From JBLXBZ01 sp048265185 (GTDB lineage: Bacteria; Pseudomonadota; Alphaproteobacteria; Rhizobiales; Stappiaceae), in the NCBI GenBank assembly GCA_048265185.1, contig JBLXBZ010000009.1:1-64000 (forward strand): a stretch of DNA of 64,000 nucleotides, in the 5' to 3' direction. The translations under genes were made by a program, and so were the position numbers. A model generated the notes under the pieces. That model had not been told where the DNA came from, did not search any database, and saw nothing but the letters and a program-made list of their open reading frames with translations. Of this stretch, positions 16,737 to 25,602 are shown in pieces (the stretch's first letter is position 1; the number at the start of each line of letters is the position of its first letter).

Positions 16737-18140
16737 ATGCTTCTGGCTGAAAAATTCGGCTCCGCAAACGCGGGGTCCAAGGGGCTTTGGTTGTCGGAGA
16801 TCAAGGCGAGTTTGATGCTCGGCTTGCCGATTGTCGGCGCGCAACTTGCTCAAATGGCGATCAACACCACCGACGTGATCATGATCGGCTGGCTTGGAGC
16901 GGAAGAGCTGGCGGCGGCGGTTCTAGCGTTCAACCTGTATATTCTGTTCTGGCTGTTCGGATTGGGGTTGCTGCAGGCGGTGATCCCGCTTGCCGCGCGG
17001 GCTCGCGGTCAACGAAACCCGCGCGAGTTGCGCCGCGTCGTGCGCATGGGGTTCTGGGTGGTTGTCGCCTATAGCGCGCCCTGTATGATCGTGCTCTGGC
17101 ATACGCAAGACATTCTGTTGTTCCTGGGGCAAGACGCGGGCGTTTCAGCGCTCTCCGGGCAATATATGCAAGTGATGATGTGGGCGTTCCTGCCCTCGCA
17201 AGCGACCATGGCGGTTCGCGGGTTCGTCACGGTGATGGGAAAAGCGCAGGTCGTTTTGTGGACCACTGTCGCCGGCGCGATTTTGAACGCGGTGTTCGAC
17301 TATGTTTTGATATTTGGCGCTTTTGGCGCGCCGCGCCTTGAAATGGTGGGCGCGGGGATCGCGTCGGTGGCCACCGCGACGCTGACTTTCCTGATGATAC
17401 TCGCCTATGTTCTGTTTCAGCGCCAGTTGCGGCGCTATTCGATCTTCGGTCGGATCTGGCGATCCGACTGGCCGGCTTTCTGGCAAATTTTGCGATTGGG
17501 ATGGCCGATCGGCGCCACCTTGCTCTATGAAGTAGGCTTGTTTTCCGCAGCTTCGGTGTTGGTTGGTTGGCTGGGAACGGTGCAACTGGCCGCTCATGGG
17601 ATCGCGCTGCAATTGTCGTCTATCGCCTTCATGATCCCGCTGGGATTGGGGCAGGCGGGCATGATTCGCGTAGGGCTGGCGGCGGGCGCTAATGATCATG
17701 CCGGAGTTGGCAGAGCTGGATGGACGGCGATGGGCGTGTCGTTGGTGACGATGATCGCGGCGGCGTTGGTGTTCTGGCTGTTTCCTGAAACATTGATGAG
17801 TCTGTTTTTGAACTCTGAAAATCCAGAATCTCAGGCGATTTTCGCGTTTGGCGCGTCTTATTTGGCGATCGCCGCGCTGTTTCAGGTGTTCGACGGCGCG
17901 CAGGTCGTCGGCGCAAATATTTTGCGAGGACTGTCGGACACGCATATGCCGATGATTTTCGCTTTCGTCGGCTATTGGATTATCGGCTTTTCCCTCGCCT
18001 ATACGTTAGGGTTTCCTGCTGGACTGGGAGGCGTTGGCGTTTGGCTTGGTCTGGCTTCGGGACTGGCGTTCGTGTCGGTTTTGCTGGTCTGGCGGTTCGC
18101 ATTGCGTGAAAAACTCAGGCTGGTGGAACGCTCAGCCTGA
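16737..18140 (+). CDS. MATE family multidrug efflux protein
   Basis: 467 residues with twelve membrane helices in two pseudo-symmetric halves. The N-terminal half shows LGLPIVGAQLAQMAINTTD and IGWLGAEELAAAVLAFN, and the second half IGATLLYEVGLFSAASVLVGWLG, the NorM-type repeat. It should export cationic drugs or metabolites using a Na+ or H+ gradient. The ATG at 16737 is preferred over an upstream TTG in the same frame. Substrate not predictable. Confidence 0.92.
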   Translation: MLLAEKFGSANAGSKGLWLSEIKASLMLGLPIVGAQLAQMAINTTDVIMIGWLGAEELAAAVLAFNLYILFWLFGLGLLQAVIPLAARARGQRNPRELRRVVRMGFWVVVAYSAPCMIVLWHTQDILLFLGQDAGVSALSGQYMQVMMWAFLPSQATMAVRGFVTVMGKAQVVLWTTVAGAILNAVFDYVLIFGAFGAPRLEMVGAGIASVATATLTFLMILAYVLFQRQLRRYSIFGRIWRSDWPAFWQILRLGWPIGATLLYEVGLFSAASVLVGWLGTVQLAAHGIALQLSSIAFMIPLGLGQAGMIRVGLAAGANDHAGVGRAGWTAMGVSLVTMIAAALVFWLFPETLMSLFLNSENPESQAIFAFGASYLAIAALFQVFDGAQVVGANILRGLSDTHMPMIFAFVGYWIIGFSLAYTLGFPAGLGGVGVWLGLASGLAFVSVLLVWRFALREKLRLVERSA

Positions 18141-18177
18141 GTTGAGGTTTGTTGCGAATTCTGCACGGCGCGAAGCG

Positions 18178-19281
18178 TTATTTCGCCGCCGTCCGTGGGG
18201 AGAGACGGTTTACATGACCCATCTTCCGGCCGGGTCTGCTTTGAGCTTTGCCATAGAGGTGCAGGACGGCGTTTGGTTCGCGTAATATGTCTCGCCAGCC
18301 GTCGGCGTCGCCGCCAATAAGGTTCTCCATGACCACGTCGCTGTGGCGGGTGGGATCGCCAAGGGGCCAGCCGGCGACGGCGCGGATATGTTGTTCGAAC
18401 TGGGAGACGGCGCAGGCGTCATCCGTCCAATGGCCGGAGTTATGAACGCGCGGCGCGATTTCGTTGATGATCAGTCTTTCGCGACCATCTTCGCGTAGCA
18501 CAAACATTTCAACGCCCATCACGCCGATATACTCCAAGGAATTGGCGATGGATTTGGCCAGAGCGCAGGCGCGCGCCATTGTTTCCGCCTCCAGATTAGC
18601 GGGAACGGTGGAGGTCTTCAGGATATGATTTTCGTGATGGTTTTCCGTGGCGTCATAAGCGGCGGTTTCTCCGCTTGCGCCGCGGGCGACGATAACGGAG
18701 ACTTCACGCTCAAAGGGGATCAAAGCCTCAAGAATGGAGGGCGCGTAGGCGAGAGTCTCCAAAGCGCCAGCGGCGGCGGCGATTGATTTCAGCATCACCT
18801 GACCTTTGCCGTCGTATCCCATGCGCCGGGTTTTTAAAACGCCCGCGCCGCCAAAGGCCTTCAAGGCCGCCTCCAGGTCGGCTTCGCCGTCAATGGGGGC
18901 GAAGTCAGCCACGGGGACGCCTGCGTCGCGCAGGAATGTTTTTTCATGCAGCCGGTCTTGCGAGACGCTAAGGGCGCGTGGACCGGGGCGCACCGGGCGC
19001 CGGGAGCGCAAGTAGTCGGCGGTGGGCGCGGGGACGTTCTCAAATTCATAGGTGATCACGTCGGCGCTATCGGCGAACCGCGCGAGGGCGTCTTGATCGT
19101 CATAGGCGGCGATTGTGACTTGAGCGGAGACGTCAAAGGCGGGACTGGCTTCATCAGGGCAAAACACATGGGTTTTCAAGCCAAGGCGCGCCGCCGCCAG
19201 CGCCAGCATGCGTCCAAGCTGACCGCCGCCTAGAACGCCTATAGTGTCGCCGGGCTTGAGAGCTTTAACAGGCGCGCTCAT
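18178..19281 (-). CDS. purK: N5-carboxyaminoimidazole ribonucleotide synthase
   Basis: 367 residues, ATP-grasp fold. The start GDTIGVLGGGQLGRMLALAA is the PurK N-terminal signature, TRRMGYDGKGQ is the ATP-binding loop and NEIAPRVHNSGHWTDDAC is the substrate/metal region. It converts AIR, ATP and bicarbonate to N5-CAIR in purine synthesis. The ATG overlaps the purE stop codon (ATGA), so the two are translationally coupled. Confidence 0.97.
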   Translation of the reverse strand: MSAPVKALKPGDTIGVLGGGQLGRMLALAAARLGLKTHVFCPDEASPAFDVSAQVTIAAYDDQDALARFADSADVITYEFENVPAPTADYLRSRRPVRPGPRALSVSQDRLHEKTFLRDAGVPVADFAPIDGEADLEAALKAFGGAGVLKTRRMGYDGKGQVMLKSIAAAAGALETLAYAPSILEALIPFEREVSVIVARGASGETAAYDATENHHENHILKTSTVPANLEAETMARACALAKSIANSLEYIGVMGVEMFVLREDGRERLIINEIAPRVHNSGHWTDDACAVSQFEQHIRAVAGWPLGDPTRHSDVVMENLIGGDADGWRDILREPNAVLHLYGKAQSRPGRKMGHVNRLSPRTAAK

Positions 19282-19781
19282 GCTTTATCCTCGTCGACGG
19301 GGGCCTCCGCCACCGCCGCGCTTTGGCGCGCGCGCCATGCGTCAAGACGGCTCGCCAGTTCCGGATCGCTCAGGGCGAGAACCGCCGCGGCCAGCAGAGC
19401 GGCGTTCACGGAGCCGGCCTTGCCGATGGCGAGAGTTCCAACGGGAACGCCGGCTGGCATCTGGACGATGGAAAGCAGGCTGTCCTGGCCTTTGAGCGCA
19501 CGGGATTCTACAGGCACGCCAAAAACGGGCAAGGGCGTCATGGCGGCGGCCATGCCCGGCAGATGCGCCGCGCCGCCCGCGCCGGCGATAACCACCTTGA
19601 AGCCTGCGTCTCGCGCTCCATGAGCGAAGTCATATAGACGCTGCGGCGTTCTGTGCGCCGATACGATCTTGGCTTCATAGCTTATCTGGAGGGCGTCCAA
19701 AGTGTCCGCCGCGTGTTTCATTATTGGCCAGTCGGACTGGCTGCCCATGATGATCGCGACTTGGGGGGTTGGCGACGGCAT
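19278..19781 (-). CDS. purE: N5-carboxyaminoimidazole ribonucleotide mutase
   Basis: 167 residues. IIMGSQSDWPIMKHAAD carries the catalytic Ser/Asp region, SAHRTPQRLYDFA the substrate site and GAGGAAHLPGMAAAMT the phosphate loop of class I PurE. It moves the carboxylate of N5-CAIR to give CAIR, using the product of the overlapping purK. First gene of the pair. Confidence 0.97.
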   Translation of the reverse strand: MPSPTPQVAIIMGSQSDWPIMKHAADTLDALQISYEAKIVSAHRTPQRLYDFAHGARDAGFKVVIAGAGGAAHLPGMAAAMTPLPVFGVPVESRALKGQDSLLSIVQMPAGVPVGTLAIGKAGSVNAALLAAAVLALSDPELASRLDAWRARQSAAVAEAPVDEDKA

Positions 19782-19912
19782 GGATTCTCCAATTTTTTGA
19801 GCGCCTGACGATACGTGACGTTAAGTTAAATGGCTTTCCGCGTCGGGAAAATGAGAATGATGCGGGATACAGAAGTGGGCGCTCCTTCGCAAGAGGCGCG
19901 GCCTGTCTGAAT

Positions 19913-20122
19913 TCAGGCGATGATGTCAGGGAATAATTTATCTTCCAATTGGCAAACCCTGTCTTTGATGCAGAGTTTTTTCTTTTTTAGTCGCTGAAGC
20001 TGCAAGGCGTCCGCCCGCCCGCTTGCGCTCAACGCGTCGATGGCCATGTCTAAATCCCGGTGCTCCAAACGTAATTTAGCCAATTCGACCCGTATTTCCT
20101 GCTCATCCAGATCGTTACTCAT
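19913..20122 (-). CDS. DUF465 (YdcH family) small coiled-coil protein
   Basis: 69 residues from the ATG at 20122; a TTG 21 bases upstream would give 76. The pattern LRLEHRDLDMAIDAL...LQLQRLKKKKLCIKDRVCQLE is the DUF465 helical hairpin with the invariant KKxKLxxKD core. The function of the family is unknown. It lies beside purEK, as in many Hyphomicrobiales, and is divergent from a second DUF465 gene. Confidence 0.85.
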   Translation of the reverse strand: MSNDLDEQEIRVELAKLRLEHRDLDMAIDALSASGRADALQLQRLKKKKLCIKDRVCQLEDKLFPDIIA

Positions 20123-20409
20123 AAGCGCGTACTCTGTCACCAAGGCGATTTCGTCGATAAACGATGCATATGTGTGTTGGATTTGCGCATTTTCTCACAG
20201 GTTTTGCAAGCTTCACGAATCTTCATTTCTTTTTCTGAGCATGTCGGCGATCTGAAACGCCCGCGAATGGGGTGGAAATTCACAACTGGCTAACTATCTC
20301 TCTAAGTGGGCATTCTTTATGGCCCTAGACGAACCGGAATAGTTCGACAGATAAGCTTGTTATGTGTCAAACTTCCGTTGTTTCCGATGATAAAGACAAG
20401 GAGTTGTCC

Positions 20410-20589
20410 ATGTCAGTACAGTCGCATCTCAGTGAACTTGAACGCCGTCACGCGGATCTTGAACGTCAATTGGAACAAGCTAAACACCACCCTAGCGTTG
20501 ATTCTCTTGAAATCGCCGAGATGAAAAGGCGCAAGCTTCTGTTGAAAGATGAGATCAAGCGTCTCAGCGAGGCGGAAACAATCCACTGA
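20410..20589 (+). CDS. DUF465 (YdcH family) small coiled-coil protein
   Basis: 59 residues from the ATG at 20410, which has AAGGAG seven bases upstream. The pattern LSELERRHADLERQLEQAK...EIAEMKRRKLLLKDEIKRL is the same helical hairpin as in the neighbouring DUF465 gene, with which it is divergent (287 bases apart). The family role is unknown. Confidence 0.85.
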   Translation: MSVQSHLSELERRHADLERQLEQAKHHPSVDSLEIAEMKRRKLLLKDEIKRLSEAETIH

Positions 20590-20636
20590 GTTGCCCGCTC
20601 AAGATCTAAGGACATCTCGAGCGCATCTGTATGACG

Positions 20637-20792
20637 TTCGTTCTCGCAGGGTGAGCTTCATTTACCTGTTGCGTTAAAAGAAGCTCATGCTGGAACGAAG
20701 CATCATAGAGCTGGATTGCAAAAATCAGCGGCGCGAACCATTCCAGCTTCGCGCCGGCTGTTTAAGCTTTAAAGGCCGCGGGTGACCGCGGC
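20637..20792 (+). ncRNA. Candidate structured RNA or structured 3' region
   Basis: This gene-free segment has nested and alternative stems. TTCGTTC (20637-20643) pairs with GAACGAA (20693-20699) around TGAGCTTC (20652-20659)/GAAGCTCA (20680-20687). Next, AGCTGGA (20709-20715)/TCCAGCT (20742-20748) and CGGCGCGAA (20729-20737)/TTCGCGCCG (20748-20756) are mutually exclusive. A GCCGCGG-GTGA-CCGCGGC stem (20775-20792) followed by TTT closes it and could end transcription. Strand is uncertain: it could be an independent RNA, the 3' UTR of the DUF465 gene on the plus strand, or of the acyl-CoA ligase on the minus strand. No Rfam family was recognised. Confidence 0.4.
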
Positions 20793-20838
20793 TTTCTGGC
20801 GGAAAGGGGCCGTGTTGATGTTTTTCTACAGCGCCCCG

Positions 20839-22488
20839 CTACAATAATTTCGCCCGCTCCCGAAGCGTGAATTTTTGTATTTTTCCTGTCGAAGTTTTGG
20901 GAATTTCCTCAAATACGACGTGTTTCGGCGTCTTGAAACCGGCTAGGCGTTCTTTGCAAAAAGCCATGATCTGCGCGCCGGTTAAGCATGCGCCGGGCTT
21001 GAGCTCGACAAAGGCGCAAGGCGTTTCGCCCCATTTCTCATCCGGTTTGGCGACAACGGCGGCGGAGGCGATCAGCGGGTGTTTGAACAAAACCTCCTCC
21101 ACTTCGATGGAGGAGATATTTTCGCCGCCGGAGATGATAATATCTTTGGAGCGGTCTTTCAGTTGTATGTAGCCGTCCGGGTGCAATACGCCAAGGTCGC
21201 CTGAATGAAACCACCCGCCGGCGAAGGCCGCCTTAGTGGCTTTAGGGTTCTTCAGATATCCCTTCATGACGACATTGCCTCGAAACATGACTTCGCCGAG
21301 GGTTTCTCCATCGGCGGGAACGGGGGCGAGAGTTTGCGGATCGCGCACGCTCAGATCCTCAAGCGCCACGTAACGAACGCCTTGCCGGGCTTTTTTCGCC
21401 GCTTGCGCTTGCTGCTCCAACAAGTCCCACTCCCGTTTCCAGTCATTGACCACCGCCGGTCCATAGACCTCTGTCAGCCCATAAAGGTGGGTGACGTTGA
21501 AGCCGGCCTCCGCCATTGCGCCGAGCACTGTTTCGGGGGGCGGCGCCGCGGCGGTGAAGAACTCCACGGTTCTGCCCGACAGGTCGCGCTTGTCGTTGTC
21601 CGCCGTGTTTAACAATGTCGACATGATGATGGGCGCGCCGCACAAATGGGTGACCTTTTCGTCGGCTATGGCGTCCCAAATGGGCTTTTGCCGGACGTTG
21701 CGCAAACAGACGTGGGTTCCAGCGACAAGAGACAACGACCACGGAAAGCACCAGCCGTTGCAATGGAACATGGGCAAGGTCCAGAGGTAGACGGGGTGCT
21801 TGGCCATGGCGGCGGTAATGACGTTGGCCTGCGCCAGCAAGTAGGCGCCTCGGTGGTGATAGACCACGCCTTTCGGGTCGCCGGTGGTGCCGGAGGTGTA
21901 GTTGAGGGCTATGGCGTCCCATTCATCTTCGGGCAGGCTCCAGTCGAAATTTGGGTCGCCAGCCTCCAGAAAGGCCTCGTAGTCATGGGAGCCGAGACGT
22001 GCGCCGTTTTGCGGGAATTCGAGGTCATCGTAGTCGATCACCAGTGGCGAGACGCGGGCCAGAGTTAAGGCTTCACGCATGAGAGATGAAAATTCACGGT
22101 CGGTGATCAAGACTTTCGTTTCGGCGTGATCAAGCTGGAACGCGATGACGGCGGGGTCAAGCCGCGTGTTCATCGAATGCAAGACGGCGCCCGCCATGGG
22201 GACGCCATAGTGAGCCTCCAGCATGGGCGGGGTGTTGGAGAGCATGACTGACACGGTGTCGTTCTTGTCTACGCCTTTTTGGGTCAGCGCCGAGGCGAGG
22301 CGGCGCGCGCGTTCATAGAACGAACGGTAATCGCGACGAATATTTCCATGAACGATGGCGGTGTGTTCAGGAAAAACGCTGGCGGCGCGCGCCAGAAAGC
22401 TCAAAGGCGACAGCGCTGCGTAATTTGCGGCGTTTTTGTCCAGATCACGCGAAAACGCGGAGTTCTGGACGATATTTGCGTCGATCAC
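20839..22488 (-). CDS. Acyl-CoA synthetase (AMP-forming), medium-chain/AlkK-like
   Basis: 549 residues. The adenylation motifs are present: LNYTSGTTGDPKGVVYHHRG (P-loop), THLYGLTEVYGP, GWFHSGDLGVLHPDGYIQLKDRSKDIIISGGENISS split over the hinge, and PKTSTGKIQKF with the catalytic lysine. Proteins of this type (AlkK, or the DMSP-pathway methylmercaptopropionyl-CoA ligase) activate medium-chain or small branched acids. The start is GTG with GGGAGGAAG upstream. It stands divergent to a propionyl-CoA synthetase-like gene, with a TauE-type permease gene between. Confidence 0.88.
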   Translation of the reverse strand: MIDANIVQNSAFSRDLDKNAANYAALSPLSFLARAASVFPEHTAIVHGNIRRDYRSFYERARRLASALTQKGVDKNDTVSVMLSNTPPMLEAHYGVPMAGAVLHSMNTRLDPAVIAFQLDHAETKVLITDREFSSLMREALTLARVSPLVIDYDDLEFPQNGARLGSHDYEAFLEAGDPNFDWSLPEDEWDAIALNYTSGTTGDPKGVVYHHRGAYLLAQANVITAAMAKHPVYLWTLPMFHCNGWCFPWSLSLVAGTHVCLRNVRQKPIWDAIADEKVTHLCGAPIIMSTLLNTADNDKRDLSGRTVEFFTAAAPPPETVLGAMAEAGFNVTHLYGLTEVYGPAVVNDWKREWDLLEQQAQAAKKARQGVRYVALEDLSVRDPQTLAPVPADGETLGEVMFRGNVVMKGYLKNPKATKAAFAGGWFHSGDLGVLHPDGYIQLKDRSKDIIISGGENISSIEVEEVLFKHPLIASAAVVAKPDEKWGETPCAFVELKPGACLTGAQIMAFCKERLAGFKTPKHVVFEEIPKTSTGKIQKFTLRERAKLL

Positions 22489-22566
22489 AATTCTTCCTCC
22501 CTGAAACTGAAGGCTATGAAACGGTCATCTGCAAATGAGATCAAGGGTTTTGCGGCGGCGATGCGC

Positions 22567-23325
22567 TCAAAAGGCGGAAAATCCATCCCACAAGAGTTTG
22601 AGCGAGATTATCAGCACGGCCATATAAGTGAAGCGATAGAAAAACGCGGGGTTCACGCGTCTGACCAGCCATGCGCCTGCAAGGGTCGCCATGGGCGCTA
22701 GCGGCAAAAGAACCAGTGAAGTGGCCAGATTGGTCGCGTCGAATTGGCCAAGCAAGAAATAGGGGACCAGCTTGACCGCATTCACCGTCGTGAAAAAAAT
22801 TACGGAGGTGCCGGCTAAAAGGCGCGGCGCCAGTCGCAGCGGCAACATATACATTTGATACGGAGGGCCGCCGGTGTGGCTGACGAAGCTGGTGAAACCA
22901 GCGATAACACCCCAGAATCTTCCGCTCATGGGGCGGTGCGGGCGAGGTTCGACGCGTTTTGCGCCGCCCATATAGTAATCCAGACAAAACAATAAGGCGA
23001 CCGCGCCGACCAAAAGCCGGACGTGGGCTTCGGAAACATAAGCGGCCGTGGCCCAGCCGCAGCCGATGCCAATTATTCCCGCGGGCAGAAGGATCGCCAG
23101 ACTGCGCTTGTCGTAGGTGCGTCGATAGACCGCAAGTCCTACAAGGTCCATGCACACCAGAATAGGCAGCATGATCCCCGCGGCCTGAACGGGGGGGATG
23201 ACCAGACTCATAAGCGGAATGCCAAGCAACGAGAGCGCCCCGCCAAAGCCGCCTTTGGCCATACCCACCAATAAAACCGCGGGAATCGCGGCGGCGTAAA
23301 ATAGCGGCAGATCAATTGGGGTCAT
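22567..23325 (-). CDS. TauE/SafE family membrane transporter
   Basis: 252 residues from ATG 23325 (alternative starts upstream lengthen it by up to 24 residues). Eight hydrophobic helices; LLVGMAKGGFGGALSLLGIPLMSL at the N-terminus and FTSFVSHTGGPPYQMYMLPLRL in the middle are the two repeats of the TauE/SafE (DUF81) family. Members export sulfite, sulfoacetate or other small anions; the substrate here is unknown. It lies 78 bases upstream of the acyl-CoA ligase on the same strand, so may share its transcript. Confidence 0.87.
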   Translation of the reverse strand: MTPIDLPLFYAAAIPAVLLVGMAKGGFGGALSLLGIPLMSLVIPPVQAAGIMLPILVCMDLVGLAVYRRTYDKRSLAILLPAGIIGIGCGWATAAYVSEAHVRLLVGAVALLFCLDYYMGGAKRVEPRPHRPMSGRFWGVIAGFTSFVSHTGGPPYQMYMLPLRLAPRLLAGTSVIFFTTVNAVKLVPYFLLGQFDATNLATSLVLLPLAPMATLAGAWLVRRVNPAFFYRFTYMAVLIISLKLLWDGFSAF

Positions 23326-23532
23326 GTGAAGGCGGCCAGATATGGGGCGGGAAGATGATGTGTGACAGCCCATTTTATGTTCGTCAATACCGCCCAATAG
23401 CTGATTGCATGACTATCCTTTCCTGGCGCACTGTGTTTGTGGGAGGCGCGTTCACATTCACGTGAGGGCGTTGATGGCGTCGCCGTTCAATTTGCGCGCC
23501 GCGCCGCGAGATGTTTGAGGAGGAGCAGTGAA

Positions 23533-25446
23533 ATGACAAGTCGGTATCGGGAAACATATGAGGCGTGGCGGAGCGATCCGGAAGGGTTCTGGGCGACCGC
23601 CGCCGCGGAAATTGACTGGTCAAAGCCCTTTGAAAAAGTGTTCGACCCTGAAGGCGGCGTATATGGGCGGTGGTTCGCTGGCGGCGAGTGCAATACTTGT
23701 TACAATTGCCTTGATCGTCACGTGGAGCGGGGGCGCCCGGGCCAGACCGCGCTTATCTTCGATAGCGGGTATACGGGAAAGAAGCAGAGTTACAGCTATC
23801 AGGAACTGCTGGAGCATGTGCAGGCCATGGCCGCGGCGCTGTCCGATCAGGGCGTTGGCAAGGGTGATCGGGTGGTGATCTATATGCCGATGATCGCGCA
23901 GGCGGTGATGGCGATGCTGGCGTGCGCGCGTCTTGGGGCGGTGCACTCGGTTGTCTTTGGCGGGTTTGCTGCGCGGGAACTGGCGACGCGGGTCGATGAT
24001 TGCACCCCCAAGGCGATTATAAGCGCGTCCTGCGGGTTGGAGCCTGGACGGGTGATCGCTTATAAGCCGCTACTGGACACGGCGCTGGACATCGCCGCGC
24101 ATAAGCCGGAGGCGGTATTTGTTTTTCAGCGTGAGGAGGCTTTGGCCGAGTTGATTCCAGGCCGGGATCTTGATTTGGGTAAACTGATGGATGAGGCCCG
24201 GACGCAGGGGCGGCGCGTGGCGTGCACGCCCGTAGCGGCGACGGATCCGCTTTATATTCTTTACACTTCCGGCACCACGGGACAGCCGAAGGGCGTGGTT
24301 CGCGACAATGGCGGTCATATGGTCGCGCTCAAGTGGTCGATGCAAAACCTTTATGGGGTTGATCCGGGAGAGGTGTTCTGGACGGCGAGCGACGTTGGTT
24401 GGGTCGTAGGGCATTCTTACATTGTTTATGGACCGCTTCTGCATGGATGCACGACGCTGGTTTATGAGGGAAAGCCGGTTGGAACGCCGGACGCGGGGGC
24501 GTTCTGGCGCGTCATCGCCGAGCATGACGTTGTGTCCTTGTTCACGGCGCCGACAGCCTTCAGGGCGATCAAGAAAGAAGATCCCAAGGGAGACTTGATT
24601 GATAAATACGACCTTTCTCAGTTCCGTTCGCTGTTTCTAGCTGGCGAACGCGCCGATCCAGACACGATCATATGGGCGCAGGATAAACTCGGCGTTCCGG
24701 TTATCGATCATTGGTGGCAAACCGAGACGGGATGGGCCATCGCCGGCAACCCTGTGGGGCTTGGCATGTTGCCGGTGAAATACGGGTCTCCCGCTTGCGC
24801 GATGCCGGGCTATGACGTGCGAGCGGTTGACGAGGCTGGAAAACCATCCGCAGCAGGCGAGCTTGGGAACATCGTGATCAAATTGCCATTACCGCCTGGG
24901 TGCCTGACGACGTTGTGGCGAGCGGAAGAACGCTTCAGGCAGGCTTATATGGATGATTTTCCCGGATTTTATAAAACGGCCGACGCAGGGCTTTTGGATG
25001 AGGACGGTTATCTGTTCATCATGTCGCGCACGGACGATATTATCAATGTGGCGGGACATCGATTGTCCACCGGCGCAATGGAGGAAGTGCTCGCCAGTCA
25101 TCCGGACGTGGCCGAATGCGCCGTTATCGGCGTCTCTGACACATTGAAAGGCCAGACGCCGATTGGTTTCGTGGTCTTGAATTCGGGTATTAACCGTCCG
25201 GATGAAGACATTCGCAAGGAGCTGGTGGCGTTGGTGCGGGAGAAAATAGGTCCTGTGGCGGCGTTCAAGATTGCGGTCGCCGTGGACCGTCTTCCCAAGA
25301 CGCGTTCGGGGAAAATTCTGCGCGCGACTATGCGAAATATCGCCGATGGCGTGGACTTTAAAATGCCGGCGACCATTGACGATCCCGCTATTCTGGATGA
25401 AGTGGCGACGGCGTTGAAAACGCTGGGAATAAACGGGCAGGCGTGA
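23533..25446 (+). CDS. prpE: Propionyl-CoA synthetase-like acyl-CoA ligase
   Basis: 637 residues, the length of PrpE/Acs. It begins with the ACAS_N pattern (YRETYEAWRSDPEGFWATAA, NTCYNCLDRHVERG), followed by PMIAQAVMAMLACARLGAVHSVVFGGF, the P-loop LYTSGTTGQPKGVVRDNGGH, VIDHWWQTETGWAI and the C-terminal PKTRSGKILRATMRNIA with the acylated-adenylate lysine. The RDNGGH and NCLDRH patterns fit PrpE rather than acetyl-CoA synthetase. AGGAGGAG lies nine bases before the chosen ATG. It would activate propionate, possibly the product of the lyase at 6.9 kb, although no other propionate-pathway genes are adjacent. Confidence 0.87.
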   Translation: MTSRYRETYEAWRSDPEGFWATAAAEIDWSKPFEKVFDPEGGVYGRWFAGGECNTCYNCLDRHVERGRPGQTALIFDSGYTGKKQSYSYQELLEHVQAMAAALSDQGVGKGDRVVIYMPMIAQAVMAMLACARLGAVHSVVFGGFAARELATRVDDCTPKAIISASCGLEPGRVIAYKPLLDTALDIAAHKPEAVFVFQREEALAELIPGRDLDLGKLMDEARTQGRRVACTPVAATDPLYILYTSGTTGQPKGVVRDNGGHMVALKWSMQNLYGVDPGEVFWTASDVGWVVGHSYIVYGPLLHGCTTLVYEGKPVGTPDAGAFWRVIAEHDVVSLFTAPTAFRAIKKEDPKGDLIDKYDLSQFRSLFLAGERADPDTIIWAQDKLGVPVIDHWWQTETGWAIAGNPVGLGMLPVKYGSPACAMPGYDVRAVDEAGKPSAAGELGNIVIKLPLPPGCLTTLWRAEERFRQAYMDDFPGFYKTADAGLLDEDGYLFIMSRTDDIINVAGHRLSTGAMEEVLASHPDVAECAVIGVSDTLKGQTPIGFVVLNSGINRPDEDIRKELVALVREKIGPVAAFKIAVAVDRLPKTRSGKILRATMRNIADGVDFKMPATIDDPAILDEVATALKTLGINGQA

Positions 25447-25602
25447 TTAGGTGATTGAACAGCGTCGACATAGGGTCGGGGAAGGCTTATGGTCGCGATG
25501 ATCAAGCGACGTCAGGGGTGAGTTACGCGGATGGTTTCAGGTGCGCGCAACTTGCCTCAGCGGCGTGTTTTGCGATTTTACGGACAGCAATGAGGTTTCC
25601 CG

